A stretch of 64,000 bases of DNA from Gaiellasilicea sp963806955 (GCA_963806955.1 CAWDZG010000002.1:1240001-1304000); one strand, 5' to 3'. Counted from the first letter of the stretch, positions 48,591 to 57,783 are shown. A program made the numbers and translations. The notes: generated by a model from the letters alone, not told the origin.

Positions 48591-49595
48591 GTGACCGCCG
48601 TCCTCTTCACCTGCGCCGGCCAGCGCGTCGACATCGTCTCCGCGTTCATGCGCGCCGGCGCGACCACGGTCGCGACCGACCTCGACCCGCTCGCACCCGC
48701 GCTCTGGCACGCCGACCACCACGCGCTCGCGCCGCGGATCGACGACGACGCGTACGTGCCGGCGCTGCAGGCTCTCGTCGCCGAGCACGACGTGCGGCTG
48801 ATCGTCCCGCTCACCGACCTCGACCACGTCAAGCTCGTGCGCGCCCGCGACGAGCTCGGCGCGCTCGTGCTGCTGCCGGGCGAGGAGGTCGTGCGGCGCG
48901 TCGGCGACAAGTACACGGCCCACCTCTTCTTCGAGGAGCGCGGGATCCCCTCGCCGCCGAGCTGGCTCCCCGACGAGGTGCCCGACGACGCGCGCTACCC
49001 GCTGCTCGTGAAGGTGCGCGAGGGCTTCGGCTCGCGCCACATCTACCGCGCCGAGAACCGGGCGGAGCTCGACTTCTTCCTCGGCTACACGCCCGTCGAC
49101 TCGTTCGTCCAGACCGCCTGCCGCGGCGAGGAGTTCTCGATCGACGTCTTCTGCGACCTCGAGGGCCGCTGCCTGAACGCGATCCCGCGCACGATGATCC
49201 AGTCGAAGGGCGGCGAGTCGATCAAGGGGATGACGATCCAGGACCGCGACCTGATCGAGTTCGGCGCCCACGTCGCCGAGGCGCTCGGGCTCGTCGGCCC
49301 GGGCACGATCCAGTGCTTCCGCGAGGCGGACGGCCGCCACGAGGTCACCGACGTGAACCCGCGCTTCGGCGGGGCTTTCCCGCTGCCGCTCGCGGCGGGG
49401 AGCCGCTACCCTGACCTCGCGCTGGCGCTCGCCAACGGAGAGCGGCCCGAGCCCAGGCTCGGCGAGTTCCGCGCAGGAGTCCTGATGACGCGCTTCTTCT
49501 CCCATCTCTGCCTGACAGCCGGTGACGGGGATAGCCTCGTTCCGTTCGCGGAAGAGCTTCCCGAGCCGGTCGCAGGCGAGCCCGGCGAGGCGTGA
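48591..49595 (+). CDS. ATP-grasp ligase (carbamoyl-phosphate-synthase-like)
   Basis: A 334-residue protein. AVLFTCAGQRVDIVSAFMRA and RLIVPLTDLDHVKLVRARDE form the preATP-grasp domain, with VGDKYTAHLFFEERGIPSPP, YPLLVKVREGFGSRHIYRAE (ATP-binding Lys), SFVQTACRGEEFSIDVFCDL, GPGTIQCFREADGRHEVTDV and NPRFGGAFPLPLAAGSRYPD (metal-binding N-P-R-F-G-G). It is related to the biotin-dependent carboxylase and CarB-like ATP-grasp group common in polysaccharide clusters, where it joins a carboxylate to an amine. The first gene of an operon with two PQQ-propeller genes and an epimerase. GTG 48591 lies 6 nt after TACCCT. No indel. Confidence 0.8.
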   Translation: MTAVLFTCAGQRVDIVSAFMRAGATTVATDLDPLAPALWHADHHALAPRIDDDAYVPALQALVAEHDVRLIVPLTDLDHVKLVRARDELGALVLLPGEEVVRRVGDKYTAHLFFEERGIPSPPSWLPDEVPDDARYPLLVKVREGFGSRHIYRAENRAELDFFLGYTPVDSFVQTACRGEEFSIDVFCDLEGRCLNAIPRTMIQSKGGESIKGMTIQDRDLIEFGAHVAEALGLVGPGTIQCFREADGRHEVTDVNPRFGGAFPLPLAAGSRYPDLALALANGERPEPRLGEFRAGVLMTRFFSHLCLTAGDGDSLVPFAEELPEPVAGEPGEA

Positions 49596-51053
49596 TCCGC
49601 CTCATCGCGGCAGGTATGGGCCTGGTGGCCCTGGCGGCGGCATGCAGCGGCGAGAGCGCGCGGGACGCAGCTCCGCCGGCGACGACCGCGCCCTTCACGG
49701 CACCCGTCGACCCGCCCACGGCCCGGCCGCTGCCGCCGCCTCCCGCGCCACCGAAGCCGAAGCCGAAAGCGAAAGCAAAGGCGAAGGCGACGAAGGCGCT
49801 CGTCACCGTCGTCGACGGCGACACGCACCGGCGGTTGACCGGAGCGCGGGTCGTGATCGGCAAGCGCGCCGGCTACGCCGACGGCAAGGGCGTCGCGAAG
49901 GTCAAGATCAAGCGCCGCGCGGCGCTCCCGGTTCGCGTCTCGAAGCCGGGGTACGGAGCCCGCACCGTGCGCATGCCCTTCAAGCAGAAGCGCCAGGTCA
50001 CGGTGCGCCTCTACCGCGACGCGCTCCAGTGGCCGATGTACGGCGCCAACGAGCGCCGCACGCAGGCGCACCCGGACATCAAGCTGCGGCCGCCGTTCAA
50101 GGTCGTCTGGTCGCGCGGCGTCGGCGCGCTCGTCGAGTTCCCGGCCGTCGTCGCCGACGGGGTCGCGTACGTCGCCAACTACAAGGGCCACGTCTACGCG
50201 CTGAACATGCGCGACGGCAAGGTGATCTGGACCTTCAAGCCGCGGCGCGGAAAGATGGCCTCGTCGCCGGCGATCGTCGGCGACGAGCTCGTCGTGCACG
50301 GGATGGACGGGATCGTGCGCGTGCTCGACCGGCGGACCGGCCGCCAGGTGTGGCACTTCCGCGTCGGCTCGCCGATCGAGTCGTCGCCGGTCGTCCGGAA
50401 CGGGCTCGACTACTTCGGCGCCTGGAACGGGCGCGTCTACGCGCTCGACCTGGCGAAGCGAAAGCTGCGCTGGAGCTTCCGCACCGGCTACAAGATCACC
50501 TCGAGCGCCGCGATCGCCGGGCAGACGCTCTACATCGGCGACTACGGCGGGCGCGTGCACGCGCTCGCTCCCCGCACCGGCAAGCGGCGCTGGGTCGCCT
50601 CGGTCAACGGTCGCGTCTACGGGACGCCCGCGGTCGCCGCCGGCCGCGTCTTCGTGCCGTCCTCGACCGGTAACAGCCTGACGGCCTTCTCGACCGAGCG
50701 GCCGCTACCTCTGGCGCGTGAGCACCGGCGGCTACGTCTACTCGTCGCCGGCGGTCTGGGCCGGCCGCGTCTTCTTCGGCTCCTACAGCGGCCGCTTCTA
50801 CTCCGTGGCGGCGAAGAACGGCCGCGTGCTCTGGAGCGTCGGTGCGGGCGGTCCCGTCTCCGGCGCCGCCGTCGTCGTCGACGGAGTTGCGTACGCGGGC
50901 TCGACCTGGGGCCGGATCACCGGCGTCGACGCGAAGAGCGGCAAGGTCGTGCTCACCTTCCCGCACGGCGAGTACGTGCCGGTCTCCGGCAACGGCTCGC
51001 GGCTGCTCCTGCACGGGTACTCGCGGATCTGGGCCGTGGAGCCGAAGCGGTGA
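49592..51053 (+). CDS. PQQ-type beta-propeller lipoprotein (one frameshift)
   Basis: About 487 residues. The signal with lipobox is MGLVALAAACSGES; then a Pro/Lys/Ala linker (PPPPAPPKPKPKAKAKAKAK), a carboxypeptidase-regulatory-like beta domain (ALVTVVDGDTHRRLTGARVV) and a propeller with recurrent G-x-V-Y-A-L-(N/D)-x-x-x-G-K blades: GHVYALNMRDGKVIWTF, GRVYALDLAKRKLRWSF, GRVHALAPRTGKRRW and GRFYSVAAKNGRVLWSV. One base change near 50700 interrupts it. It is anchored outside the membrane. PQQ-like propellers without ligand residues often act as scaffolds (BamB, outer assembly proteins); no dehydrogenase motif is visible. The next gene is a paralogue, overlapping by GTGA. Confidence 0.75.
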
Positions 51054-52318
51054 AGAAGTGGCTGTTGTTCGGGGCGCTCGCGCTCGTCCTCGTCGCGGGC
51101 GGCGCCGCCGCCGGCTACGTGCTCTACAAGCGCGACAAGTCGGAGGACGTGCGCGGCTCCTCGACCGAGGAGTTCGTGACCACGGTCGAGGAGGAGGAGC
51201 CAGCGCCGCCGCCCCCGCCGCCCAAGCAGGCGAAGCTCGAGGTCACCTGGCCGCTGAACGGCTACGACGTCGAGCGCCAGCGCGTCAGCCCGTTCGGCCT
51301 CGAGCCGCCGTTCAAGCGGGCGTGGACGTTCAAGGCGCGGCAGCTGCTCGAGTTCCCGCCCGCGATCGCGTACGACCGCCTCTACTTCACGAACAACTCC
51401 GGCGTGATGTTCGCGGTCAACAAGAAGACCGGCAAGCGGGCATGGAAGAAGCCGATCGGCCGCTGCGTCGCCGCCTCACCCGCCGTCGCGAACGGCACGG
51501 TCTACCAGTCGTTCCTGAACCGGCCGCCGTGCAACAGCAAGGCCAAGCCGGGCAGGCTCGAGGGCGAGGTGATCGCGTTCGCGGCCGGGTTCGGGAAGAT
51601 CCGCTGGCGCACGAAGATCGGCCCGACCGAGTCGTCCCCGCTCGTCGTGGACGGGATCGTCTACGTGGGCGACTGGCGCGGCCGCGTCTACGCGCTCGAC
51701 GCCGCCACCGGGAAGGTGCGCTGGACGTTCCAGGGCAAGGGCCGGATCAAGGGCGCGATCTCCAAGTCGGGCAACCGCCTGTACGCCGGCACGTACGACG
51801 GCTACCTCTACGCGCTGCGGGCGCAGGACGGCAAGGTCGTCTGGCGCACCCGCTCGCAGGACCGGTTCGGCGGCCGCGGCCAGTTCTACTCGACGCCGGC
51901 GGTCGCCTACGGGCGCGTGTACGTCGGCTCGACCGACGGCAAGCTCTACTCGTTCGGTGCCGGCAGCGGCACGTTGCGCTGGTCGCAGGGCCTCGGCGGC
52001 TTCGTCTACGCCTCGCCGGCCGTGTGGCGCCAGACCGTCTACGCCGGCGCCTACGGCGGCCGCTTCTACGCGCTCGACGCCGCGACGGGCGACATCCGGT
52101 GGCGCTTCCGCGCGCAGGGCGACATCTCCGGCTCGGCGACGGTGATGGCCGGCGTCGTCTACTTCTCCACCTTCGACGAGGTCACGTACGCGCTCGACGC
52201 GAAGACCGGCAAGCAGCTGTGGACGTTCGCCGACGGCAAGTACGGCGGCATCGTCGCCGACCGCGACCGCCTCTACCTCGTCGGCCACGCGCGCCTGTAT
52301 GGGATGGTCGAGAAATGA
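51050..52318 (+). CDS. PQQ-type beta-propeller membrane-anchored protein
   Basis: A 422-residue paralogue of the upstream protein, without indels. It has an uncleaved N-terminal helix (KKWLLFGALALVLVAGGAAA), an acidic/proline linker (VEEEEPAPPPPPPKQ) instead of a lipobox, then the propeller: GVMFAVNKKTGKRAWKKPIG, GRVYALDAATGKVRWTFQGK, GYLYALRAQDGKVVWRTRSQ, GKLYSFGAGSGTLRWSQ, GRFYALDAATGDIRWRF and VTYALDAKTGKQLWTF. About seven blades. The tandem arrangement of an outer lipoprotein and an anchored form with similar propellers suggests the two interact, perhaps as a glycan-assembly scaffold (inference). It ends in an ATGA overlap with the epimerase gene. Confidence 0.75.
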   Translation: MKKWLLFGALALVLVAGGAAAGYVLYKRDKSEDVRGSSTEEFVTTVEEEEPAPPPPPPKQAKLEVTWPLNGYDVERQRVSPFGLEPPFKRAWTFKARQLLEFPPAIAYDRLYFTNNSGVMFAVNKKTGKRAWKKPIGRCVAASPAVANGTVYQSFLNRPPCNSKAKPGRLEGEVIAFAAGFGKIRWRTKIGPTESSPLVVDGIVYVGDWRGRVYALDAATGKVRWTFQGKGRIKGAISKSGNRLYAGTYDGYLYALRAQDGKVVWRTRSQDRFGGRGQFYSTPAVAYGRVYVGSTDGKLYSFGAGSGTLRWSQGLGGFVYASPAVWRQTVYAGAYGGRFYALDAATGDIRWRFRAQGDISGSATVMAGVVYFSTFDEVTYALDAKTGKQLWTFADGKYGGIVADRDRLYLVGHARLYGMVEK

Positions 52319-53238
52319 GGTACGTCGTCACCGGGGCCGCCGGCTTCATCGGCTCGCACCTCGCCGAGACGCTCCTGCGCGAGGGGCACGACGTGCTCGG
52401 TGTCGACGCCTACACCGACTACTACGAGCGCTCGCGCAAGGAGCGGAACGCTGCAGGGCTCGACGTGCTCGAGGCGGATCTCGCCGACACATCGCTCGAG
52501 CCGATCCTGGCCGGAGCGGACGGCGTCTTCCACCTCGCCGGCCAGCCCGGCGTCCGCGCCAGCTGGGGCGACACGTTCGAGCTCTACCTGCGCCGCAACG
52601 TCCTCGCGACGCAGCGGCTCTTCGAGAGCGCCGCGGAGCACCGGATCCGGGTCGTCTTCGCCTCCTCGTCGTCGGTGTACGGCGACGCCGAGAGCTACCC
52701 GACGGCCGAGGAGACGGTGCCGCGGCCGATCTCGCCGTACGGGATCACGAAGCTCGCCTGCGAGCACCTTGCCGTCGCGATCGGGAGCGCGCGTGGGCTC
52801 GACGCCGTCCTCCTCCGCTACTTCACCGTCTACGGGCCGCGCCAGCGGCCGGACATGGCCTTCACGGCGATGCTCGAGGCGCTGGCGCGCGGCGAGCAAT
52901 TCCGGCTCTTCGGCGACGGCAGCGCGGCGCGCAGCTTCACCTACGTCGGCGACGCGGTCGCCGCGACCGTCGCGGCGATGGAGCGCGGCCGCTCGGGCGA
53001 GGTCTACAACGTCGGCGGCGGCGACGAGGCGACGATGAACGAGGCGATCGCACTCGCGGAGGACGTCTCCGGCCGCACGCTCGACGTCGAGCGCGTCGCG
53101 GCTGCCGCGGGTGACGTCCGGCGGACGAAGGCGGACGTGTCGAGAGCCGCCGCCGACCTGGCCTGGCGGCCCGAGACGGCTCTGCGGGACGGGATGCGCG
53201 CCCAGTGGGAATGGGCCGCGGTAGAGTCGCCCGCGTGA
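52315..53238 (+). CDS. NAD-dependent sugar-nucleotide epimerase
   Basis: A 307-residue extended SDR. YVVTGAAGFIGSHLAETLLR (NAD motif), GVDAYTDYYERSRKERNAAG, GVFHLAGQPGVRASWGDTFE (the H-L-A-G-Q-x-G-V-R motif typical of UDP-glucuronate 4-epimerases), VVFASSSSVYGDAESYPTAE, YGITKLACEHLAVAIG (YxxxK), YFTVYGPRQRPDMAFTAMLE and FGDGSAARSFTYVGDAVAAT. It most probably interconverts UDP-GlcA and UDP-GalA or a similar pair. ATG 52315 overlaps the propeller gene and its end overlaps the Wzz-like gene by GTGA, though a TAGAGT box at 53222 can also start transcription of the latter. Confidence 0.85.
   Translation: MRYVVTGAAGFIGSHLAETLLREGHDVLGVDAYTDYYERSRKERNAAGLDVLEADLADTSLEPILAGADGVFHLAGQPGVRASWGDTFELYLRRNVLATQRLFESAAEHRIRVVFASSSSVYGDAESYPTAEETVPRPISPYGITKLACEHLAVAIGSARGLDAVLLRYFTVYGPRQRPDMAFTAMLEALARGEQFRLFGDGSAARSFTYVGDAVAATVAAMERGRSGEVYNVGGGDEATMNEAIALAEDVSGRTLDVERVAAAAGDVRRTKADVSRAAADLAWRPETALRDGMRAQWEWAAVESPA
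53222..53227 (+). promoter_or_regulatory. -10 box TAGAGT before the Wzz-like gene
   Basis: TAGAGT, 7 nt before GTG 53235, inside the 3' end of the epimerase gene; a possible internal leaderless promoter. Confidence 0.45.
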
Positions 53239-54119
53239 ATACGCCCGCAGACCTGGAAGCCGAGCGCGAGGTCGACCTCCGCTCGGTCTGGGAGCGGATC
53301 GCCGCCCGCTGGTGGCTGCCGCTGCTCGGGGTGGTGCTCGGGCTCGTCGTCGGCTTCGGGCTCGCACTCGGCGGCGGCAAGGTCTACGAGGCCGAGACGC
53401 TGCTCTTCCTCGGCCAGCCGTTCACGCCTCAGGGCGGCGGCCAGATCCAGAGCCTCGCCACGAACCCGCGCACGGTCGGCGAGATCATCCGGTCGGAGGC
53501 GGCGCTGCGGAAGGCTGCACAGGAGAGCGGCATGACGATCGCCCAGCTCCGGGGCAACGTCAGCTCGACGCCGATCACGAGCGTCGGCCAGTCGCGCCTG
53601 CAGACGCCGCTCGTGGCGGTCACCGTCAAGGGCAGCGCCCCCGGGAAGGTCGCGGCGGCCGCGAACGCGCTCGCCGGCAGGGTGATCGAGCGCGTCTCGC
53701 TGTACGTCGACGACAAGGTCGAGGTGCTCGAGGACCAGATCGCGAACGACAACCGCGAGCTCGCGCAGATCAACCAGCGCATCGCCCGGGCGACGACGCA
53801 GCAGACCGAGATCCTCGAGAACACGTCGCTGACCGCGAGCGAGCGGCTGCTCCTGCTGACGAACATCAACTCCACGATCGGCTTCGCCGAGCAGCGGCGC
53901 GGGACGGTGCAACAGGACCTGCTGCAGGCGCGCCAGCTGTTGTCGCTCGCCCAGCGCGTCGAGCAGTCGAGCGTCGTCGAGCCCGCGGTCGCGGCCCAGA
54001 CGACGGCACGGAGCACGCGCAACGCCGCGCTCGTCGGCGGCCTGATCGGGCTGCTGCTCGGCGCGGCGGCGGCGCTCCTCGCCGACCCGTTCCTCGCGCG
54101 CCGCGCCCGCACGGCCTAG
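53235..54119 (+). CDS. Wzz/chain-length-determinant-like protein
   Basis: A 294-residue protein. After VDLRSVWERIAARWWLPLLG comes TM1 (LLGVVLGLVVGFGLALGGG), a periplasmic stretch YEAETLLFLGQPFTPQGG, a long coiled-coil-rich middle (VEVLEDQIANDNRELAQINQ, RIARATTQQTEILENTSLTA) and TM2 (NAALVGGLIGLLLGAAAALL) followed by a short basic tail. Two flanking helices with a coiled coil between are the Wzz/PCP architecture that controls polysaccharide length. There is no tyrosine-kinase domain, so it is a PCP-1-like or actinobacterial CapA-like protein. The longer start at 53205 lies inside the previous gene and before the promoter box, so GTG 53235 is used. Confidence 0.8.
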   Translation: MNTPADLEAEREVDLRSVWERIAARWWLPLLGVVLGLVVGFGLALGGGKVYEAETLLFLGQPFTPQGGGQIQSLATNPRTVGEIIRSEAALRKAAQESGMTIAQLRGNVSSTPITSVGQSRLQTPLVAVTVKGSAPGKVAAAANALAGRVIERVSLYVDDKVEVLEDQIANDNRELAQINQRIARATTQQTEILENTSLTASERLLLLTNINSTIGFAEQRRGTVQQDLLQARQLLSLAQRVEQSSVVEPAVAAQTTARSTRNAALVGGLIGLLLGAAAALLADPFLARRARTA

Positions 54120-54123
54120 CGCG

Positions 54124-55065
54124 ATGGTCGACGGGAAGCGCGTCGCGGTCGTCGTCCCCGCCCACGACGAGGAGGCGCTGATCGGCGTCACGGTCGCCGG
54201 CATCCCGGAGTTCGTCGACCGGATCCTGGTCGTCGACGATGCCTCGCGGGATGGAACAGCGGCCGCCGTGCGCGCGCTCGCCGACCCCCGGGTCGAGCTC
54301 GTCGCGCGGGAATCGAACGGCGGCGTCGGCGCCGCGATCGTCAGCGGCTACGAGCGTGCGCTCGAGCAGGGCCTCGACGTCGTCTGCGTGATGGCGGCCG
54401 ACAACCAGATGGATCCCGACGACCTGATCACGCTCGTCGAGCCCGTCGCGCGCGGCGAGGTCGACTACGCGAAGGCGAACCGGCTCGTCAGCGGCGAGGC
54501 GTGGCAGCTGATCCCGCGCACGCGCTACCTCGGCAACGCGATCCTCTCGCTGTTGACGAAGATCGCCTCCGGCTACTGGCACGTCGCCGACTCGCAGACC
54601 GGCTACACGGCGATCTCGCGGGCCATGCTCGCGCAGCTCGACCTCGGCCGGATCTACCGCCGCTACGGCTTCCCGAACGACATGCTCGTGCACCTGAACG
54701 TCTGGAACGCCCGCGTGCGCGACTTCCCCTCGCGGCCCGTGTACGGCGTCGGCGAGACCTCGGGGATCCGCCTGCGCAGCGTGGTCCCGCGCATCTCGTG
54801 GCTGCTCGTGAAGGGCTTCTTCTGGCGGCTGCGCGAGAAGTACGTGATCCGCGACTTCCACCCGCTCGTCTTCTTCTACGGGCTCGGCCTCCTGATGACG
54901 CTGGCCGGCCTGCTGCTCGGCGTGGTCGAGGTGATCCTGCGGCTGATGGGAAACGAGATCACGACTCCGACGATCGTGCTCGTCGCGCTGCTGCTGATCT
55001 CGGGCAGCCAGTTCACGCTGTTCGCGATGTGGTTCGACATGGAGTCGAACAAGGATCTCCGCTAG
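54124..55065 (+). CDS. GT2 glycosyltransferase with C-terminal helices (polyprenyl-phosphate type)
   Basis: A 313-residue protein. VAVVVPAHDEEALIGVTVAG, RILVVDDASRDGTAAAVRAL, ESNGGVGAAIVSGYERALEQ, VVCVMAADNQMDPDDLITLV (DxD-equivalent DNQMDP), YAKANRLVSGEAWQLIPRTR and VADSQTGYTAISRAMLAQLD are blocks of the DPM1/WcaA group. The C-terminus has two hydrophobic helices (HPLVFFYGLGLLMTLAGLLL and TIVLVALLLISGSQFTLFAM). It loads or transfers a hexose at the inner face. It starts 4 bp after the Wzz-like gene and is followed 11 bp later by the PIG-V-like gene with a ribosome binding site. No indel. Confidence 0.83.
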   Translation: MVDGKRVAVVVPAHDEEALIGVTVAGIPEFVDRILVVDDASRDGTAAAVRALADPRVELVARESNGGVGAAIVSGYERALEQGLDVVCVMAADNQMDPDDLITLVEPVARGEVDYAKANRLVSGEAWQLIPRTRYLGNAILSLLTKIASGYWHVADSQTGYTAISRAMLAQLDLGRIYRRYGFPNDMLVHLNVWNARVRDFPSRPVYGVGETSGIRLRSVVPRISWLLVKGFFWRLREKYVIRDFHPLVFFYGLGLLMTLAGLLLGVVEVILRLMGNEITTPTIVLVALLLISGSQFTLFAMWFDMESNKDLR

Positions 55066-55076
55066 GAAGGACGTAC

Positions 55077-56309
55077 GTGGCGACACGAGCAGGTCTCTAC
55101 TCGCGCGGCGCGCACGCCGTGCGCAGGGTTCCCTTCCAGCCGGTCGAGATTTTCCTCTGGACCCGCTCCGCGATCTGGCTCGGAGCGATCTTCGTTGTGA
55201 CGCTGTTCGACGTGGTGTCGGGCGCGTTCCGGGTTCCGCTCGACCCTCGCTGGGACATCGACATCGGCTGGGGGATCGGTCTCTGGAGTCGCTGGGACAG
55301 TGGCTGGCTCCTCCGGATCGTCGAGCAGGGTTACGTCGAGCCCGAGCGCTCGACCGCCTTCTTCCCGCTCTACCCGCTACTGGTCAAGGCTCTGGGTACA
55401 GCCCTCTCGGGTCATTACATCTTCGCCGGGATCGCTGTGTCGCTGGCGGCGTGCGCCGGGGCCTTCGTCGCGCTGTACCTGCTCGGTGAGCAACTCCTCG
55501 GTGCCGCGGGTGCATCGCGGAGCGTCCTCTACCTGGCCATCTTTCCGATGGCGCTCTTTCTCGGTGCCGTCTACACGGAGTCGCTCTACCTGTTCCTCTC
55601 GATCGCCGGCTTCCTGCTCGCGACTCGCGGCCGCTTTCTCTGGGCTGCGGTCGCGATCGGCCTCGCGATGTTGACGCGGTCGACCGGGGTAATGCTGTTG
55701 CCGGCCGTGGCCTTGCTCGCCTGGCGCGCCGACGACCGGAGCCGATCTCTGCTCTCGCTCGCGGTCGCCCCGTTGATCGCGGCACTCTGGCCGTTGTGGC
55801 TGTGGGTCAGGCTCGGCGACCCGCTCATCTTCCTGGACGCCCAGCGGAACGGATGGGCGCGCGAGCTGTCGCCCTACGGGCCGCTCGGCGGTCTCTGGCG
55901 GGGGATCGAGGCTGCGTGGGCGGGCGTGCGGCAGTTGATCGAAGGGACCGGCGGCATCGTGTACTGGCCGCACGCGACCGACAGTGGGCCGATGCACGTC
56001 GCGGCTCTCAACCTGCAGCAGTTCGCCTACTTTGTCGTCTTCGTCGGACTCGGTGCCTACGCCTGGCGGCGCTTTGGGGCTCCCTACGGTTTAGTGGTGT
56101 TCGGAAGCCTCATCCTGCCGCTGAGCGCGCCGACCGAAGACTGGCCGCTGCTCTCGATGCCCAGGTTCGGGCTGGGGCTGTTCCCGATCTTCCTCGCGCT
56201 CGGTGCTCTGGGAGCGAGGCCACGTGTCCACGTCGCGGTGATCTCGACCAGCTCGTTCATGCTCGCGCTCGCGCTGGTGCAGTGGAGCCTGTGGGAATGG
56301 GTCTCCTGA
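55077..56309 (+). CDS. PIG-V-like mannosyltransferase (GT-C)
   Basis: A 410-residue membrane protein with about ten helices. Its first loop carries RWDSGWLLRIVEQGYVEPER followed by STAFFPLYPLLVKALG, the W-D-S-x-W ... G-Y ... F-F-P-L-Y-P signature of the PIG-V/GT76 family and bacterial relatives that use polyprenyl-phosphate mannose. FPMALFLGAVYTESLYLFLS and RSTGVMLLPAVALLAWRADD follow. The start GTG 55077 is preceded by AGGAAGG at a 5-nt distance, one of the best ribosome binding sites here. Codon use is more relaxed (more A/T third bases, TTA and TTG codons) than in the flanking genes, suggesting separate ancestry. It acts on the outer side of the membrane. Confidence 0.82.
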   Translation: MATRAGLYSRGAHAVRRVPFQPVEIFLWTRSAIWLGAIFVVTLFDVVSGAFRVPLDPRWDIDIGWGIGLWSRWDSGWLLRIVEQGYVEPERSTAFFPLYPLLVKALGTALSGHYIFAGIAVSLAACAGAFVALYLLGEQLLGAAGASRSVLYLAIFPMALFLGAVYTESLYLFLSIAGFLLATRGRFLWAAVAIGLAMLTRSTGVMLLPAVALLAWRADDRSRSLLSLAVAPLIAALWPLWLWVRLGDPLIFLDAQRNGWARELSPYGPLGGLWRGIEAAWAGVRQLIEGTGGIVYWPHATDSGPMHVAALNLQQFAYFVVFVGLGAYAWRRFGAPYGLVVFGSLILPLSAPTEDWPLLSMPRFGLGLFPIFLALGALGARPRVHVAVISTSSFMLALALVQWSLWEWVS

Positions 56310-56324
56310 TCGCGGTGCGACCCG

Positions 56325-57716
56325 CTAGCAGCTCGCCTTCGCCGTCTTCGCCTTCCCGGTCCGCTCGAGCAGCTCCGGCTCGAGAATCGCGTTCCGCACC
56401 GTCGTCCGCATCTTGCCGAGCTTCGGCACCGGGTAGTTGCCGTTCGGCTGGCGGCCGAAGAAGTAGTCGAAGCTGAAGGTGACGGTCAGCGTCTCGGCCT
56501 GGTCGATCCCGCCGACGAGCTTCACGAGCGAGGGGAGGCGGTTGAGCGGGATGTCGGTGTGGACGTTTCCCTCGATCGTCTTCGCGAGCGAGCCGAAGTT
56601 GCGCAGCACGCGCACGGGATCGAGCTGGTCGGCCATCGCGGAGAGGAAGCAGCGCTGCCGCGCCATCCGCGTGTAGTCGCTCGAGTCCTTGCGCGAGCGC
56701 ACGTAGGCGAGCGCCTCGCGGCCGTAGAAACGGCGTACCTCGCCGGGGCGGACGTCGATCTCCGGCTTCGGCTCGCCCCAGGCCGGCCGTGTGACCTCGT
56801 CCTGCAGCCGCTCCTTCACCTCGATCTCGACGCCGCCGAGCGCGTCGACGAGGTCGGCGAAGCCGAGCAGGTTGACGAGCGCGTAGTAGTCGACGCGGAC
56901 ACCGAGCAGGTTCGAGACGGTCTGCTTCAGGACCGCGGCGCCACGCTCGCCGCCGCCGTTGAGGCCGTAGAGCGCGTTCAGCGGCTCCTTCGAGAGTCGC
57001 TTGCCCTGCTTGCCGAGCGGCACCTGGGCGAGGTTGCGCGGGATCCCGAAGGCGGCTGCGCGGCCGGTGCCGTGCTGGAGCGCGGCGAGGATGATCGTGT
57101 CGGTGCGGGCGCCGAAGTTGCCGGGGCCCTCGTCGGTGCCGAGCAGCAGGATCGTCGTCCAGGGCTTCGCCGGCTGCGGCGGGCTCGGCGTCCGCGAGCA
57201 CGCGGGCGTCCGCCTCGAGCGGTGCCACCTCGCCCGGCCCGAGCCGCTCGACGAGCGCCCACTCCCACGCATCCTTCGGCACCCACTGCGGCAGGGGGAC
57301 GACGACGTGGGAGAGCAGGACGTCGCCGCGGTCGCAGGCCGTGCCGCACGGCTCCTCGTCGGCGAAGACGGTCTCGAGCACGTCGTAGCCGCGCACCGTC
57401 ATCCAGGCGGCCGCGACGTGCGGCGCCGCGGTCAGCGCGACGAGGGCGGCGAGGCCGACCGCCCAGCCGCCGCGCGAGGCGTCGACGACCGCGAAGAGGC
57501 GGAATGCGAGCAGGGCGAGGTCGACGGCCAGGATCGCTGCGACGGTGCGGCGGTCGATCCCGACGCGAGGTGACGCGAGACCGTCGAGGCGAGCGCGAGC
57601 ACGCCGAGCGCGAGCAGCAGCGTGACCCCGAGGAGGACGAGCCCGCGCACGCGCGAGCCCCGGTAGAGCTGCCCGGCACCCGGGAGCAGCATCGAGAGGA
57701 GGCCGGCCACGACCAC
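56325..57716 (-). CDS. LytR-CpsA-Psr (LCP) family wall-glycan attachment protein (frameshifts)
   Basis: About 463 residues from GTG 57716. The N-terminus contains several helices (VVVAGLLSMLLPGAGQLYRG and LALLAFRLFAVVDASRGGWA), more than usual for the family. The LCP domain then reads TILLLGTDEGPGNFGARTDT (D-x-R-T-D-T), AAFGIPRNLAQVPLGKQG (I-P-R-N, catalytic Arg), LNALYGLNGGGERGAAVLKQ, VDALGGVEIEVKERLQDEVT and LAYVRSRKDSSDYTRMARQR (R-x-R-x-x-x-x-D-x-x-R-x-x-R-Q). LCP enzymes transfer glycans from undecaprenyl carriers to peptidoglycan, which fits the last step for this locus. Frame changes at about 57568 and 57186 divide it. The start has TACACT 6 nt upstream and faces the divergent UXS-like gene. 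Confidence 0.8.
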
Positions 57717-57722
57717 CGGCTC

Positions 57723-57728
57723 AGTGTA
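57723..57728 (-). promoter_or_regulatory. -10 box TACACT of the LCP gene
   Basis: TACACT on the minus strand, 6 nt before GTG 57716. Confidence 0.55.
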
Positions 57729-57783
57729 GGTGCGCCGGAGGTAAGGAGTTCGTAAGGCGACCGACGCGCGCCGGAACGTCGAG

